Made by a program: the position numbers and the translations under genes. Shown here piece by piece: positions 13,001 to 22,030 of a DNA stretch of 64,000 nt. How positions within the stretch are numbered: position 1 is the stretch's first letter; each line of letters begins with the position of its first letter. This DNA is from Luidia sarsii. Lineage: Eukaryota; Echinodermata; Asteroidea; Paxillosida; Luidiidae. Below the pieces are notes generated by a model. The model saw only the letters and a program-made list of their open reading frames with translations, made no database searches and had not been told where the DNA came from. Where the stretch lies: NCBI GenBank assembly GCA_949987565.1, contig OX465102.1:18356493-18420492 (forward strand), in the 5' to 3' direction.

Positions 13001-16000
13001 GTGAGGTAATAGATTATTGGTTTGACATTTACATGGAACAATCCAATGAGGTTTTGCCCTTACTTGACGTGATAAACACCCGGTGCTCAGTGCTTTGCCT
13101 GGAGCCCGATACAAATATTTCAGGCAGCTCGGGCGGGATTCGAACCCGCGACTCTCAAAATCTAGAACGGACGTCTTAACCACTGGACCACCGGTTGTAT
13201 AAGCGGTGGGTACCGCGTTGATTCCTAGAAATACTGAGCACTCAGTGTTAATCACGTCGAGTAAGGGCAAAAACCTCATTGAATTACATTCTCCTCGACG
13301 CAAACATCATTATATCTATGATGGATCAATCCGATTGGAAGGAATAAAATCACGTACCTCTGAACAAGGGTGATACGTCCCATATGGAGATGCAGCCTTT
13401 GCTGGCAAACTGCCCGAAACCCAACTCGGCAACGAACATGGGCAAGCCAGCAGCAAGTAACATGATACAATACGGTATCAGGAAAGCGCCTGTGAGAGAC
13501 AAACAACAAAAACAGTAATAAACGAAAACATAAACCCTCAGAGTTTACTTCTGGCCTAACAAAAGTACAGGGGAACTGATTGGGGTATGTTGTAAACAAT
13601 TTTTAATAAAAGAACGTTTTCTTGGACAGTAAGTTCCCAGACAGTTTTGTTCAATTCAAAAGGTTTCGCCACTCTGTGCTCCCCCGAGCTGCTGTTGCCA
13701 ACTTTACGACGACATCTGAATGGAAGCGGGGGTTGTGATCCTATACGACAGTAACATGAATCGCTTCTGAATGGCATCTCACCACCGCAAAATACTAGTT
13801 GACTATTTGGGAAGGCCACCATTTAAAGGCTGAAATTTCCAGACGGTAAGAGCGCTGGTATACGCAAAACTAGAGGTCTCGGGTTTAAGTTCCGGTCAAG
13901 TCTAATTTTTATTGGCCATTTTGTCTGACACACTAGGGCCTAATGCCAGACCAAAATGTAAATTGCAAAAAAGGGGCCCTGACGGTTCGAGCCAAGCATG
14001 ACCTTACGCTGCCTTGGAGAAAGGATTAATGCCTTCCCAAAAATGAGGAAAAAGATCAAGACAAAATTTCAAGACTTTCTCCCGGTCATTGTTCTCACTT
14101 AATCAAAGGTTATTCAACTGACAAAGGCCCCTGTCACTCTTATTCGAACTGTACAGGAATCAAGCAGAATCAGCTGGAATGAAGAATGTTCCAAAATGCC
14201 TTTTGAATGCAGCTCGAATTTATATTAGTAGTAGGAGAAGTCTGTCTGGCCCACTTTGACCTTTTGACCTCGAAAGACAAAAGGTTAATGAATAGGTATA
14301 AGATCAAAAGTGATGAATATTCAATGGTATGAATATGGACGATATAAGGTTAGAATTTTTAGCCCACTTTGACCTTGGCTGGGGAATGGAATGACGTGAG
14401 CGCAGAAGGACAAACAGTTGTATGAATAGGAACGAGGAAGGGGTAGGAATTTTGGCCCAGTTTGACCATGTTAACTTTATAAATGGGAACGAGGAAGGGG
14501 TACGAATTATGGCCCAGTATGACCTTGTTATGAATAGGAACAAGGAAGGGGTCCAAATTTTGGCCCAGTTTGACCTTGTTTATAAATGGGAACGAGGAAG
14601 GGGTACGAAGTACGGCCCAGTATGACCTTGTTATGAATAGGAACGAGGAAGGGGTACAAATTTTGGCCCAGTTTGACCTTGTTTATAAATGGGAACGAGG
14701 AAGGGGTACGAAGTACGGACACTGTAGACTCTCAGGATGCTCCTGCTGGGATTGGAGGTCAGGCCGTCTGGGGGTGGGTTTAGAGAATTGTGTTTAGAGA
14801 ATTGATTTGAATGACAATCATGTCCGTGCCCTTGTTGGAGTGCTCGAACAGAAAAAAAAACACGCCGAAGTTTGGACAGAAATTGCAGGAGCTGATCCTC
14901 CCATTGGGGATCTGTATCCTGGGCCAGTGGTGGATCCAAAAAGGGGATCAAGATCCGGATCCACCTTATAACGGTTTGCGCTCTCACTACACCCTTGAAC
15001 CCGCAATTGGGGGGGATCTGATACAGCAATTTGGGGATCTAGTGGGAACGGAGTCAAATCCCGGGCGGTGTTCATATAGACTGGATAACTCACCGCCTCC
15101 ATTGATGTAGCACAGGTAGGGGAAACGCCAGACGTTGCCCAGTCCCACCGCGTAGCCCACCAATGACAGGATGAAGTCGTACTTGCTGCTCCAATTACCC
15201 CGTTTGATTTCCTCCGTTTGGTCGGGCGCCGGCTCGACGGTTACGTCGGCGGGCGCGACGGCGGCTTCAACGGCGGGCTTGTCGCCTGATGCCTCGGTGG
15301 GCTTGGCGGTAGACAAGGACCTGAATTTAGAGACGCCGGGAAGCTTCACGAGTTGTCCCGTAATATGTCGACAAAAATGGGCAAACAAGTTCAGCGGAAT
15401 CTAAAAAGGGGCAATTTGTTTTGCGGTGACACCGTGTAAGCCATCTTTTCCTAGGAGCAGTGTGGCTCTGAAAAGAGTCGGCATAACCGTCTCCTTCCAC
15501 TGCAATACTCCTGGACGGAGATGACCTACAGTACATGGTGTCACCAAATACAGCACGCAGACCGTCAAATCTCATCTGATACACAAAAATGTTGCAAAAT
15601 CCTTACTGACTTAAGACCCAAAAATGCAATTATGTCAAACCAACCGCCTAGAGCGCATGATATTTCGATCCTATAGCAGGAGCTTTTCTCGAAGATAGAA
15701 ACCTTCCAGAAAGGTCCCGCTAATCGACACACGTTCTAAGAACGGAGAATTTTAGCTCCAACCTATGCCTAGTAAAGTCAAAACAAACGAGAGACATTGT
15801 CAAATCTAGTCCTACAGAAGACATATCTTGGCACGTAGATTGTTCGTTACATTGACAAAAACAAATGAAAGTCTATAGTTGTAGGGAAAATGATTTGAGA
15901 TTATGGCCCATGAAGTCATCCAATCGCGATATAATGTGCTATATCGTATTTATTCACAATATTTGTTCCCAAGTTAGTGCAGTCCACGCAATGTGCGTCT

Positions 16001-16086
16001 CGACCGATGTTTCCCCAAACAACACATCAGCTTACCGTGAACAACTTTTTCTTGGCCCTGTGCACATCGTCTTTTCGTGTCGCCAT
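901..16086 (-). CDS. NSS-A: SLC6-family Na+/Cl--dependent neurotransmitter/amino-acid transporter, complete, 14 coding exons
   Basis: A plasma-membrane symporter of the SLC6 (neurotransmitter:sodium symporter) family, predicted 678 aa with 12 membrane helices. Exons in transcript order: 16036-16086, 15094-15400, 13358-13489, 11845-12073, 9757-9889, 8951-9085, 6722-6825, 6163-6287, 4731-4843, 3923-4063, 3395-3494, 2494-2594, 2085-2255, 901-1095; all junctions are GT-AG and keep frame. Hallmarks seen: TM1 [20 protein letters not shown]2 cysteine pair with sequons, KSSGK before TM5, QIFYSLG and ASYNKF in TM6, [10 protein letters not shown] in TM7, GLDSEF in TM8, and NWGPA in the C-tail. Gly rather than Asp in TM1 (VGLGN) argues for an amino-acid-type rather than a monoamine substrate; the Tyr/Gln/Ser/Ser set known for chloride binding is present. 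The nearest subfamily looks glycine/proline/GABA-like, but the substrate is not assignable. The start codon is the least certain part. Confidence 0.93.
1676..1890 (+). repeat. tRNA-derived SINE-like sequence
   Basis: GCAGTGGTCGAACGGTTAA (A-box-like), GCTGGTTCGAAGCCCAGAC (B-box-like), then a tail with GCAGCACCGAATGGGTACC. A tRNA-like head with an unrelated 3' body fits a SINE. Confidence 0.65.
2085..2255 (-). CDS. NSS-A coding exon 13 (TM11-TM12)
   Basis: 171 bp, 57 codons. Encodes the rest of TM11 ([11 protein letters not shown]), EL6 ([15 protein letters not shown]) and TM12 ending [12 protein letters not shown]. Acceptor CGCAG, donor GTAAGC. Confidence 0.95.
2494..2594 (-). CDS. NSS-A coding exon 12 (start of TM11)
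   Basis: 101 bp. Encodes [20 protein letters not shown] and [13 protein letters not shown]. The WRIC...SP pattern is the SLC6 TM11 start. Acceptor TTGCAG, donor GTGAGT. Length and phases match NSS-B exon 12 exactly. Confidence 0.92.
3235..3322. repeat. Hairpin element near NSS-A exon 11
   Basis: GTTTTGATCCTAGCAGGACC faces GGTCCTGCTAGGATTGAAAA with only about 10 bp between arms. 73 bp beyond the exon 11 donor. Confidence 0.85.
3395..3494 (-). CDS. NSS-A coding exon 11 (TM10)
   Basis: 100 bp. Encodes [19 protein letters not shown] and [10 protein letters not shown], the classical SLC6 TM10 segment with the MDNY motif. Acceptor TTTCAG, donor GTAAGC, phase 1 out. Confidence 0.95.
3923..4063 (-). 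CDS. NSS-A coding exon 10 (TM8 end, TM9)
   Basis: 141 bp, 47 codons, phase 0 to 0. Encodes [14 protein letters not shown] of TM8, the intracellular loop and TM9 ([12 protein letters not shown]...LGLPM). Acceptor TTCTAG, donor GTAAGT. Confidence 0.95.
4208..4532. mobile_element. MITE family 3 (CAACATTGGGAAGATCGG ends), copy 1
   Basis: Interior landmarks GAAATCTTACGGTCTGGGAT, CACTCAAACAT and TGGTTTAACACAC. The ends resemble family 2 but the interior is unrelated. Other copies: about 38017-38262 (partial), 39736-40105, 50727-51095, 59646-59985. Confidence 0.82.
4731..4843 (-). CDS. NSS-A coding exon 9 (EL4 and start of TM8)
   Basis: 113 bp. Encodes [28 protein letters not shown] and GLDSE. The Asp-Ser pair of GLDS corresponds to the Na2 sodium site of GABA- and monoamine-type SLC6 members; glycine transporters carry GLGT here. 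Acceptor TTACAG, donor GTAAGA. Confidence 0.96.
5034..5362. repeat. (GGAAT)n pentanucleotide satellite
   Basis: About 330 bp of near-perfect GGAAT units with a few GGATGAAT variants, within the intron between exons 8 and 9 of NSS-A. Open in several frames by virtue of its period, so reading frames here are artefacts. Confidence 0.97.
5986..6208. repeat. 63-bp tandem repeat duplicating the exon 8 donor of NSS-A
   Basis: Donor-proximal landmarks (GTACCTGTGTCAGCAA on the plus strand) start at 6033, 6096 and 6159, exactly 63 bp apart; a fourth degenerate copy is at 5986-6032. Each unit is 46 bp of exon end plus 17 bp of intron, so each brings a GTAC donor. Reading through the first donor meets an in-frame TAA within three codons. 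Confidence 0.92.
6163..6287 (-). CDS. NSS-A coding exon 8 (TM7), donor end tandemly repeated downstream
   Basis: 125 bp. TM7 reads [11 protein letters not shown]...FSVIGFM with the chloride-site Ser, then [15 protein letters not shown] of EL4. The donor is GTACAT. The last 46 exon bases plus 17 intron bases recur twice more in tandem just downstream (see the repeat at 5986-6208), giving further copies of the donor. Confidence 0.94.
6722..6825 (-). CDS. NSS-A coding exon 7 (TM6, substrate-binding helix)
   Basis: 104 bp. Encodes [14 protein letters not shown], then [15 protein letters not shown]. The Gln and Ser of QIFYS are chloride-site positions. The residue aligned with Phe341 of SERT and the Trp of glycine transporters is Gly here (about residue 346). 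Donor GTGAGT splits a codon in phase 2. Confidence 0.95.
8222..8757. mobile_element. MITE family 2, diverged relative with doubled left end
   Basis: CCCCTACACACCATTTG occurs twice (about 8230 and 8440) and the right part GATTGAGCTGAAACTTTCAC to GACCTCGACCAATGGTG matches family 2. Intron between exons 6 and 7 of NSS-A. Confidence 0.65.
8951..9085 (-). CDS. NSS-A coding exon 6 (TM5)
   Basis: 135 bp, phase 0 to 0. TM5 reads [13 protein letters not shown], followed by [11 protein letters not shown] and the EL3 segment ([13 protein letters not shown]), all typical of SLC6. Acceptor CCTCAG, donor GTGAGT. Confidence 0.96.
9265..9597. repeat. Tandem duplication of about 190 bp in an NSS-A intron
   Basis: Segments from about 9265 and 9463 share AATAACATCACTTTGAAATA-like and ACAGTTTCGCAAAAT landmarks in the same order. 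A G13 run at 9334-9346 is present only in the first copy. Intron between exons 5 and 6. Confidence 0.75.
9757..9889 (-). CDS. NSS-A coding exon 5 (end of EL2 and TM4)
   Basis: 133 bp. Encodes the segment ending EL2 ([11 protein letters not shown]), TM4 and the KSSGK motif at the TM4-TM5 turn, then a GTAACC donor in phase 0. Acceptor TTCCCAG. Confidence 0.95.
10434..10777. mobile_element. Foldback element (CTCTCTCAATGCAAAAG ends)
   Basis: CAATGCAAAAGCGTGAATAA at the left mirrors GAATTATTCACTCTTTTGCA at the right; inside, repeated AAAACCGCT and AGCGGTTTT motifs face each other. About 340 bp; frames over it are symmetrical artefacts. Confidence 0.9.
11195..11290. repeat. Hairpin element in an NSS-A intron
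   Basis: GGGCCGGACGTTTTCATCC, AGGACCTTTC and the facing GAAAGGTCCTGCTAGGATG ending CAGGCCCTTCT. A decayed relative is at 10918-11040. Confidence 0.82.
11363..11690. repeat. Foldback of two inverted tRNA-like arms
   Basis: Left arm (minus) and right arm (plus) both contain GGGCTGGATAGCTCA-like A-box, TTCAAGTCCC-like B-box and GTCCAGTCAAAGTTTTCTTTGCC tail in parts, separated by about 100 bp. Related single copies: 22739-22800 (-), 24079-24155 (-), 24853-24915 (-), 25842-25920 (-), 33928-34020 (+), 42230-42307 (-). Not functional tRNAs: stems do not pair throughout. tRNA-derived SINE or MITE. Confidence 0.82.
11845..12073 (-). CDS. NSS-A coding exon 4 (TM3 and extracellular loop 2)
   Basis: 229 bp, one codon shorter than in NSS-B. 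TM3 contains YYNVVITY; its Tyr corresponds to the conserved substrate/Na+ site tyrosine. EL2 has LPWSDC and a second Cys nine residues later (the family disulfide) and N-glycosylation sequons NCT, NGT and NTS. The donor GTAAGT splits the codon after TGG-GA, phase 2. Confidence 0.95.
12152..12572. mobile_element. Foldback element (ATAGAGCTCTATAAATAAACTAG ends)
   Basis: Left AGAGCTCTATAAATAAACTA followed by GAGTGCGCACTC mirrors right GAGTGCGCACTCTAGTCTAT and AGAGCTCTATG; further inside, ACCAAAGAGGTGCAA faces TTGACCTCTTTGGT. About 420 bp, just upstream of the NSS-A exon 4 acceptor (12073). Confidence 0.9.
13045..13310 (-). repeat. Foldback with internal Leu/Ser-type tRNA-like sequence
   Basis: Ends TGAGGTTTTGCCCTTACTTG and GAGTAAGGGCAAAAACCTCA are inverted, continuing through GTGATAAACAC/GTGTTAATCAC and GTGCTCAGTGC/GCACTCAGTG. 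The loop carries a minus-strand TGGTCCAGTGGTTAAGA (A-box) and GGTTCGAATCCC (B-box). Partial relatives at 22090-22170, 52700-52910, 63180-63350 and 5740-5945. Confidence 0.83.
13358..13489 (-). CDS. NSS-A coding exon 3 (TM2)
   Basis: 132 bp, same size as in NSS-B. Encodes GAFLIPY (the Tyr is the TM2 chloride-site residue of SLC6 proteins), the AAGLPMF core of TM2 and the ELGFGQF loop motif. Acceptor CACAG, donor GTACGT, phases 1 to 1. Confidence 0.95.
14405..14722. repeat. 52-bp tandem repeat, about six copies
   Basis: The landmark AACGAGGAAGGGGTA recurs near 14431, 14489, 14540, 14591, 14643 and 14695. Alternating TATGAATAGG and TATAAATGGG starts suggest a dimeric 104-bp higher unit. Intron between exons 2 and 3 of NSS-A. 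Confidence 0.85.
15094..15400 (-). CDS. NSS-A coding exon 2 (cytosolic N-tail and TM1)
   Basis: Acceptor is a run of T followed by AG directly before ATT; donor GTGAGT, phase 1. It encodes a roughly 67-residue Ala/Pro/Glu-rich N-tail, then [10 protein letters not shown] and TM1 with [11 protein letters not shown] and the CYINGG end. No Met is present in frame, so the start must lie upstream. A second possible acceptor at 15321-15322 would shorten the exon but needs a phase-2 partner that I did not find. Confidence 0.88.
16036..16086 (-). CDS. NSS-A coding exon 1 (start codon)
   Basis: ATG at 16084-16086 opens 17 codons (MATRKDD...KKLFT) and ends in phase 0 at a GTAAGC donor. A plausible acceptor (CACAG, 16101-16103) lies 14 nt 5' of the ATG, implying an upstream noncoding exon. 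NSS-B has the same design: a short exon ending in codons for Phe-Thr, phase 0, with 16 nt of leader. That parallel is the main support. Confidence 0.68.
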
Positions 16087-16697
16087 AATTCCTCCTTTGC
16101 CTGTGAGTTAAGAGAGAAAAAAGAGAATCCAGTGATTATAACATATATGATCGTATTCTGGACCATTTCCGGCAAGATTTTACTTTAATACACTCACTGT
16201 ATAAAAGTCTGAGAAAAAACCCTAAACCCAAATTAAGAAAATAGAGCAACAAACAAAAATGGAAAATCGGATACTTATGTTCGTACCCCTGTATACGTAT
16301 AGGCACAAATCATCCAACAATCAGAGTATGATGGAGTTCCATAACGAATTTACAAATGGTTGCAAAACAACGTAAGGTAAGCGTTTGTGTGCTTAGGTAA
16401 AAGATACCCTTTCCGGTTGTAATGTGCTTCTGCCTGAAGCAACTGCCTCTGTTCCTCCTACCCAAGCGGTACAATTCACTTGCTGAAGATACTCATCTGT
16501 TCAGAAAATGAGAAACAAAGACGTTGATTTCTATGTACTTCGCGCATGCATACGAGTGGAAGTTTAATGTAAAACACGCACACAAGTTGAACGATTCTGC
16601 GAGATGTGACGAGTCCGACGTTCCGAAGCAAACTGATGTCGCGTTCTGGGTTTCCAGACTGGTATAACTCCATTGCGGACGTCGTAATTTACTGCGT

Positions 16698-16793
16698 TGT
16701 TTAAATGCCTGCTTATGATTGGTTAAAAAGAACATTATCTTAATCGGGATTTTGATTGGCCGATCATGTCGTCTATACAGACGCTCGACGTCA
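16698..16793 (-). promoter_or_regulatory. Candidate NSS-A promoter region
   Basis: Minus strand carries a CRE-like TGACGTCG (about 16786-16793), two CCAAT boxes (near 16756 and 16720) and a TATA-like CATTTAAAC (about 16700-16708), 0.6 kb 5' of the NSS-A start exon. A possible donor (TTGG|GTAGG) is seen near 16465. An alternative first exon with donor TTCAAG|GTAAAAC near 20558 cannot be excluded. Confidence 0.28.
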
Positions 16794-17775
16794 TGTTTAA
16801 GGATTTAGCCAAAACGGTAGACGTGTCTGGGCAAGTTTGATTGATAATGCGAATACGTGACAACTTCAAACCCGAGAGAGTCATCCTCCAACGTGATTGC
16901 TTGGGAGCTGCGATCACGCCATGGCTGAGTGTCAATTGTTTTGTTGATCTCGGGCTTTAGGGAAAAGTATCAAGATATGCTCAATGACATTTCCTACTCT
17001 AAGTGCTAACACGTATAAACCGTCATTGCGAAGATTTGCGATACATGCAGACTGCATGTATACATGTAGCCTACATGTACATGTATCGGTAATAATAATA
17101 TTATTGAATGTCCCTTGTACCGCAATGCATGGCTAACAACCAGTTATTTTCATGGCACGTACATGCACATGTTTGTTTAAACTAATTGTCTTATTTAATA
17201 CTCGTCATAAGTTCAATGTTGATCGTACGAGAATGGTTTATCAATTCAAAAAGACGTCAGTACAGTGGTTGTCAGCTTATATTATATCTTGCTTGAAAGC
17301 TTTGTGACTAATTCATTTTGAAGAAAGGGTGAAAGGGAAAATATAATTAAAGGAGTAACACGTCTCGTATACCTTTGATTAGTTATCAAACTGACAGGTA
17401 ACATGGGGACAGGTTTATATATCTTTAACTTTGCATAATATGAAATCGAAAATTGGTTAAAAAGTCACCACAATATTAAGTCAATAACATTTCATTTTGG
17501 AAAACAATTGTGCATCTCATTGCATGTTACGTCGTTTTGCTAACTTGTGTTTTTATCTTAATGCCATTCACTTGATCTACTTTTCGTTCGTTTTTATTTG
17601 TTTATTTGTTTTTATTAACGCTTGTTTAAAACTATATTTTTACTCATTAGTAAACTTTTTTTCTCGTTGTTTTATTTTACCAAAAGACATTTCTTTTACT
17701 TTTATTTCTACTTTTTAGTTTCGCACTGAAGTTTTGTAGACCTATTGTACATAATTTCTATTTGTGTGTGACTTG

Positions 17776-17945
17776 TAGTCTGGGACCCACCCGTAATCGT
17801 TTCTTAATAGACATCCTATTTTCTCTAGAGGAAGAGGGACATGCAGTCATGGTATTATCTGACCTTGAACTCTCATTAGTATTCACCGGGTGGTAATGAT
17901 CGTTGGCACATCATTAATTATGTATTAATTGGCAAAGGGGGTAGA
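17776..17945. repeat. 165-bp direct repeat, copy 1
   Basis: Starts TAGTCTGGGACCCACCCGTAAT and ends near TTAATTGGCAAAGGGG. It matches 18913-19075 with a few indels. Confidence 0.88.
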
Positions 17946-18619
17946 ATTTCTATTTGTGTGTGACGAGTTTTATACCCCTTAAATTTTGGGCCTATAGTTA
18001 TTCGCAACGATTATTAACATTAATTTTCGTATTATATTTAGAGACTACATGTACATAATTATGTGTTGCCACCGGACAACAATCTACAGGCCTAAAGTCT
18101 TTCTTTTTCTGAATCAAGTAAAATATTCATCTCTTGTCTCTACTCAGGGGATTTTGTGCTGTTATTACAAATTATGAGGCTATGTACATCTAGACCTGAA
18201 TTAGTAGCGTTTCTTTTTCTTTTTCCCAAACAACATACCATACTCGCATCAATCACCCGATTACAGTAGTTTAAAGCTGTAAACAAGCGCGCGAGGTTCC
18301 TGGTTTCTATGCTGTACTCAAGACGCCGTTCAATTGGTAATAATACTCGGGTTTAGAACTCAATGTACACACAGACATAGGTGGTTTATGCGCTTAACTT
18401 ACCGTTACACGACACAATGCCTACAGCCCCCTACACGCGAACACATACACGGAGTACCGTTATTTTGAGATTAGGTAGTTATGATGGTTTTGATCAGTGT
18501 ACGGGAATATTCAGCCCTTTGAACAGCGACTTCAGTGGGTGAGGTGGCCAACCCATACACGCTGGTGTCAAGATTATGCCTGTTGACACGTACACGTATA
18601 GGCTACAGTCACCAATTTC

Positions 18620-18703
18620 TAGATCTATCCGATAGTGTGCTAGATCTATCCGATAGTGTGCTAGATCTATCCGATAGTGTGCTAGATCTATCCAATAGTG
18701 TGC
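18620..18703. repeat. 21-bp tandem repeat, four copies
   Basis: CTAGATCTATCCGATAGTGTG repeated four times with one substitution (CCAATAG) in the last copy. Intergenic. Confidence 0.95.
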
Positions 18704-18912
18704 AAACTAAACAGTTTGATGGTTTGGAAAAAGATTCAAACGACTATTGTCATAGTGCTAACTTATAAGTAGAAGATGCAACCACGTCTAAACATCGATT
18801 GAATTAATCAGTGATATTGAAAATGTGACATTATACTCAGATACAAAGAGTTAGACCCTGACATTCGTTTATAAGGAATTGAAATGTTTCCAATACGGCC
18901 GATAGCAGCCAA

Positions 18913-19075
18913 TTTGTAGTCTGGGACCCACCCGTAATGTTTTTTAATAGACATCTTATTTTCTGTAGAGGAAGAGGGGCAGTCATGGTATTATCTGACC
19001 TTGAACTCTCATTAGTATTCACCGGTTGGTAATGATCGGGGGCACATCATTTATTATGTATTAATTGGCAGAAGG
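18913..19075. repeat. 165-bp direct repeat, copy 2
   Basis: Second copy of the element at 17776-17945, same orientation, 1.1 kb away; ends TTAATTGGCAGAAGGGG. Confidence 0.88.
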
Positions 19076-19741
19076 GGTGAAATTACTCCCTACGCCTTTT
19101 ACATACCTCTCTGAACAGTTCCCATACCAGTAACAGGCAAGTACCCTCCTACCCAGTACTGCAGTACTATTTATAGACAGCATGGGCATATGGCCATATC
19201 CAGGCCGTATGTGACTGCAGCCATGCCAATACACACACGGTACCTGATACTAGCCAGCTGTTTTTTTATCGCCCCATGGCAAGGACAGATCAAACTGCTT
19301 ACTGACTGAAATTACCAAAAATGCAAATATTTAAATTTAGTGGGCCTGACGTTTCGATCCTAGCAGGACCTTTCTCAAAGGCTGAGGCATACAAAGGCAG
19401 AGGCATACAGTAAGCGTTTAAATCCCCCGCGAATTTCGACGGGCCAGAGACTGACGTCCAACTTTGTTTACCCGATGAGTCATTAAAGTGACGTCACTGG
19501 GTACATTGTGCTCATACAGGGCTATGATGTAGGAACGATCCTGTTACTCAACAGCCGGCTACGGAGAGGTTTGCCCGTGGCACCGTACCATTTTATATCG
19601 TGGGTAATACATTTCATCGTAGTGTAGGTTACCTGTTTTTTTTTTTTACAACACCCCCTCATACATTGAGCTATATATACCCCTCGCTACGTGGTAGATC
19701 CCGGCTCCTCATTTCATGCTAATGAGGGGTCTCGTGGGGCC

Positions 19742-20222
19742 TAACACTATGAACATCCAAACGGTGAAAATGGGGAAAAAATGTCATTTAGCCGTGAAAT
19801 GAAAAATCACCGTGTTTTCACCCCTATTTCATGGCACACAGTTAGCCAAGTCATTTTCACGGTGTTTTCACCAGTGGCCTACCTCCTAGGCCACATTCCT
19901 GGTGGTAAATGGCTAGAGGCAATTTAGAAGTATCTGGGAGTGACAGTTACAAGGACACCATACAGTACCTCTATGGGGGCCGGTGGTCCCTACTGGTAAT
20001 TGAATTAGCCATCCCCCAAGGCTGGAGGTTGCCACCCTAGATATTCACGTTTTTTCACTGTTCTCTTTAGTGACCTGAAGATGTCCTTATCAGGTCAAAG
20101 AAGCGATTATTTTCACGGTGAATTCACTGTTAAATCCACCGTGAAATCAAAGTGACTTTTTAGTTTCACGGCAAAATGACGTTTTCACCCCTTTTTCACG
20201 GTTTAGATGTTCATAGTGTAAT
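19742..20222. mobile_element. Foldback element (CACTATGAACATC ends)
   Basis: Left CACTATGAACATCCAAACGG and right CGGTTTAGATGTTCATAGTG are inverted; both sides have TTTCACGG/CCGTGAAA clusters. About 480 bp, noncoding. Confidence 0.88.
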
Positions 20223-21689
20223 GCGGCCTTCTGATTGGTCAATAACCCCCTCGGAGAAGGGATTAATTACCTAGTTAGACCCGGCGTACTACTGAGGAAT
20301 ACTGCAAGTCCAATTTATTGCAAAGTGGTTGTGCCTGCCATACAGTGTCGTAATTTCTCTACATATAATACTAGTTGGTCTATTGAGGATTTAGGTTTTT
20401 TCCACCCTTTTACGGCAAAATCTTTCCCGATTCCCTCTCTCAACCAATGACAGAGAGTGAGGAGAACATGAGAGGTACATTAGTGCCGATCACGGAAGCC
20501 CACCGTTGCGCCGATTTTACATGACGACCGTATTGGTTTTACCATAGAGTTTTACCTTGAAATCCCCAATAATCTTCCACAGCGCCGAGTGCTACTGTGA
20601 ATCGTACATTCTTCGATTCCGTATACAAACACGACACGTACACCCGCAGGTAGCCGGGTCCTCTGCTCACACCACACGCGTTCAACGACTATCCACGCTG
20701 AACCACTGAGTTTAAACCTCCCACGTTCTTTTCTAAACTCAGAAGAACCCCGTTCCTCGCGTATTTCAAATTCTTTCTTAATGTCTTAGGTATCGATTCG
20801 TCAACTCACGTTCGAGAAGTTCGACCGGCTTGCACGCTTCCGACTGCCCGACTTACTGCTGCCGAGTTCAAGTGCAGTTTAATTTACCTGGTTCGTTAAC
20901 AGGTACATACCCCCCTTTCATCGAGCCCGTGTTTGCCCTTTGTGCACGACTGCAATATAATAGTCAGCTGTCTTTGCCTTTGTGAGCGACCCAGGTCGAG
21001 AAGATCCAACACGATTTCGGTTCGATCCAACGTTTGACGCTTGTGTGGTTCCATTGTAGATTAATCCACCTCATGCATATGCAAAAAACCCACCTTTTTT
21101 AGAATGGAAGGTTAGAGAGACTGCATGGAACACTGCCGTGGCGGTTGCCTCATTGAATGCTCGGCTGCTGCAGCGCTTCGACACTTTTGACTGAGCTCCA
21201 TGATATACGACCTTTGAATTGAAACCCATATTTGCATATGAGTGAAGGGCCAGATCTCTAACTATAGCAACCGCATAAGCGTCAGACGATCGGTAGAAAT
21301 GGAATCTGTGCCCAACACTGCAACCGACGATACCCACCCCAACCAAAAAACAAACAAACAAACCCCGACTGCTTCATGAATGATTAATGAATTTGTGCCA
21401 AACAAATAACGGAAAAGCTGCAAACAAGGCCGCTTCTATGCGGAAAGAATGAAGCAAATGAATAGTTATTCAAGCTGTGAAAGGCGAGTTGTACAACCCA
21501 TTCTAGGTTAAAAAGTTTACAACATGTAAGACCTCCGAGAACAAGGGATGATATGCAGCATGTTATACACGAGTAACTGTTGGCCGCATATCTCGACACA
21601 GCCCGAGTAAAAAGACCAACAGTGGTGTTTGAGTTATGGCTGGGATTTTGTTGTAAGGTTATTCATAGATTATACACAAATGTTGCACA

Positions 21690-22030
21690 AAATGCTTACT
21701 GACTAAAATGACCAAAAGGCAAATCGAAAAAAAAGGTAGAACGCCTTACGTTTCGATCAGAGCAGGACGTTTCTTCAAGGACCGTTTAGAAAAACGCAGT
21801 GGCTGTTGTTACGGCAGTCGTCCGTGTGGTTCCCTGACTTCACAGTATTTGTCAGGATGTTTTGCTCTTGGAACCAGACTATCAGCTAATAGACTGGTTC
21901 AACCAGCCTGCAATGCTGACGAAATACAATCAAGTCAGGGAACCACACGGACGACTGCCGTAACAACAGCCACTGCGTTAGAAAAAAGCTCTTGCTGGAA
22001 TCGAAACTTCATGTCCGCTACTTTTATTGT
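21690..22030. repeat. Hairpin element containing a 48-bp perfect inverted repeat
   Basis: Left arm 21793-21840 and right arm 21932-21979 are exact reverse complements over 48 bp with a 91-bp loop. The structure sits inside a member of the TTTCGATCC..AGCAGGAC family (left flank 21690-21780, right flank to about 22020). Confidence 0.9.
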
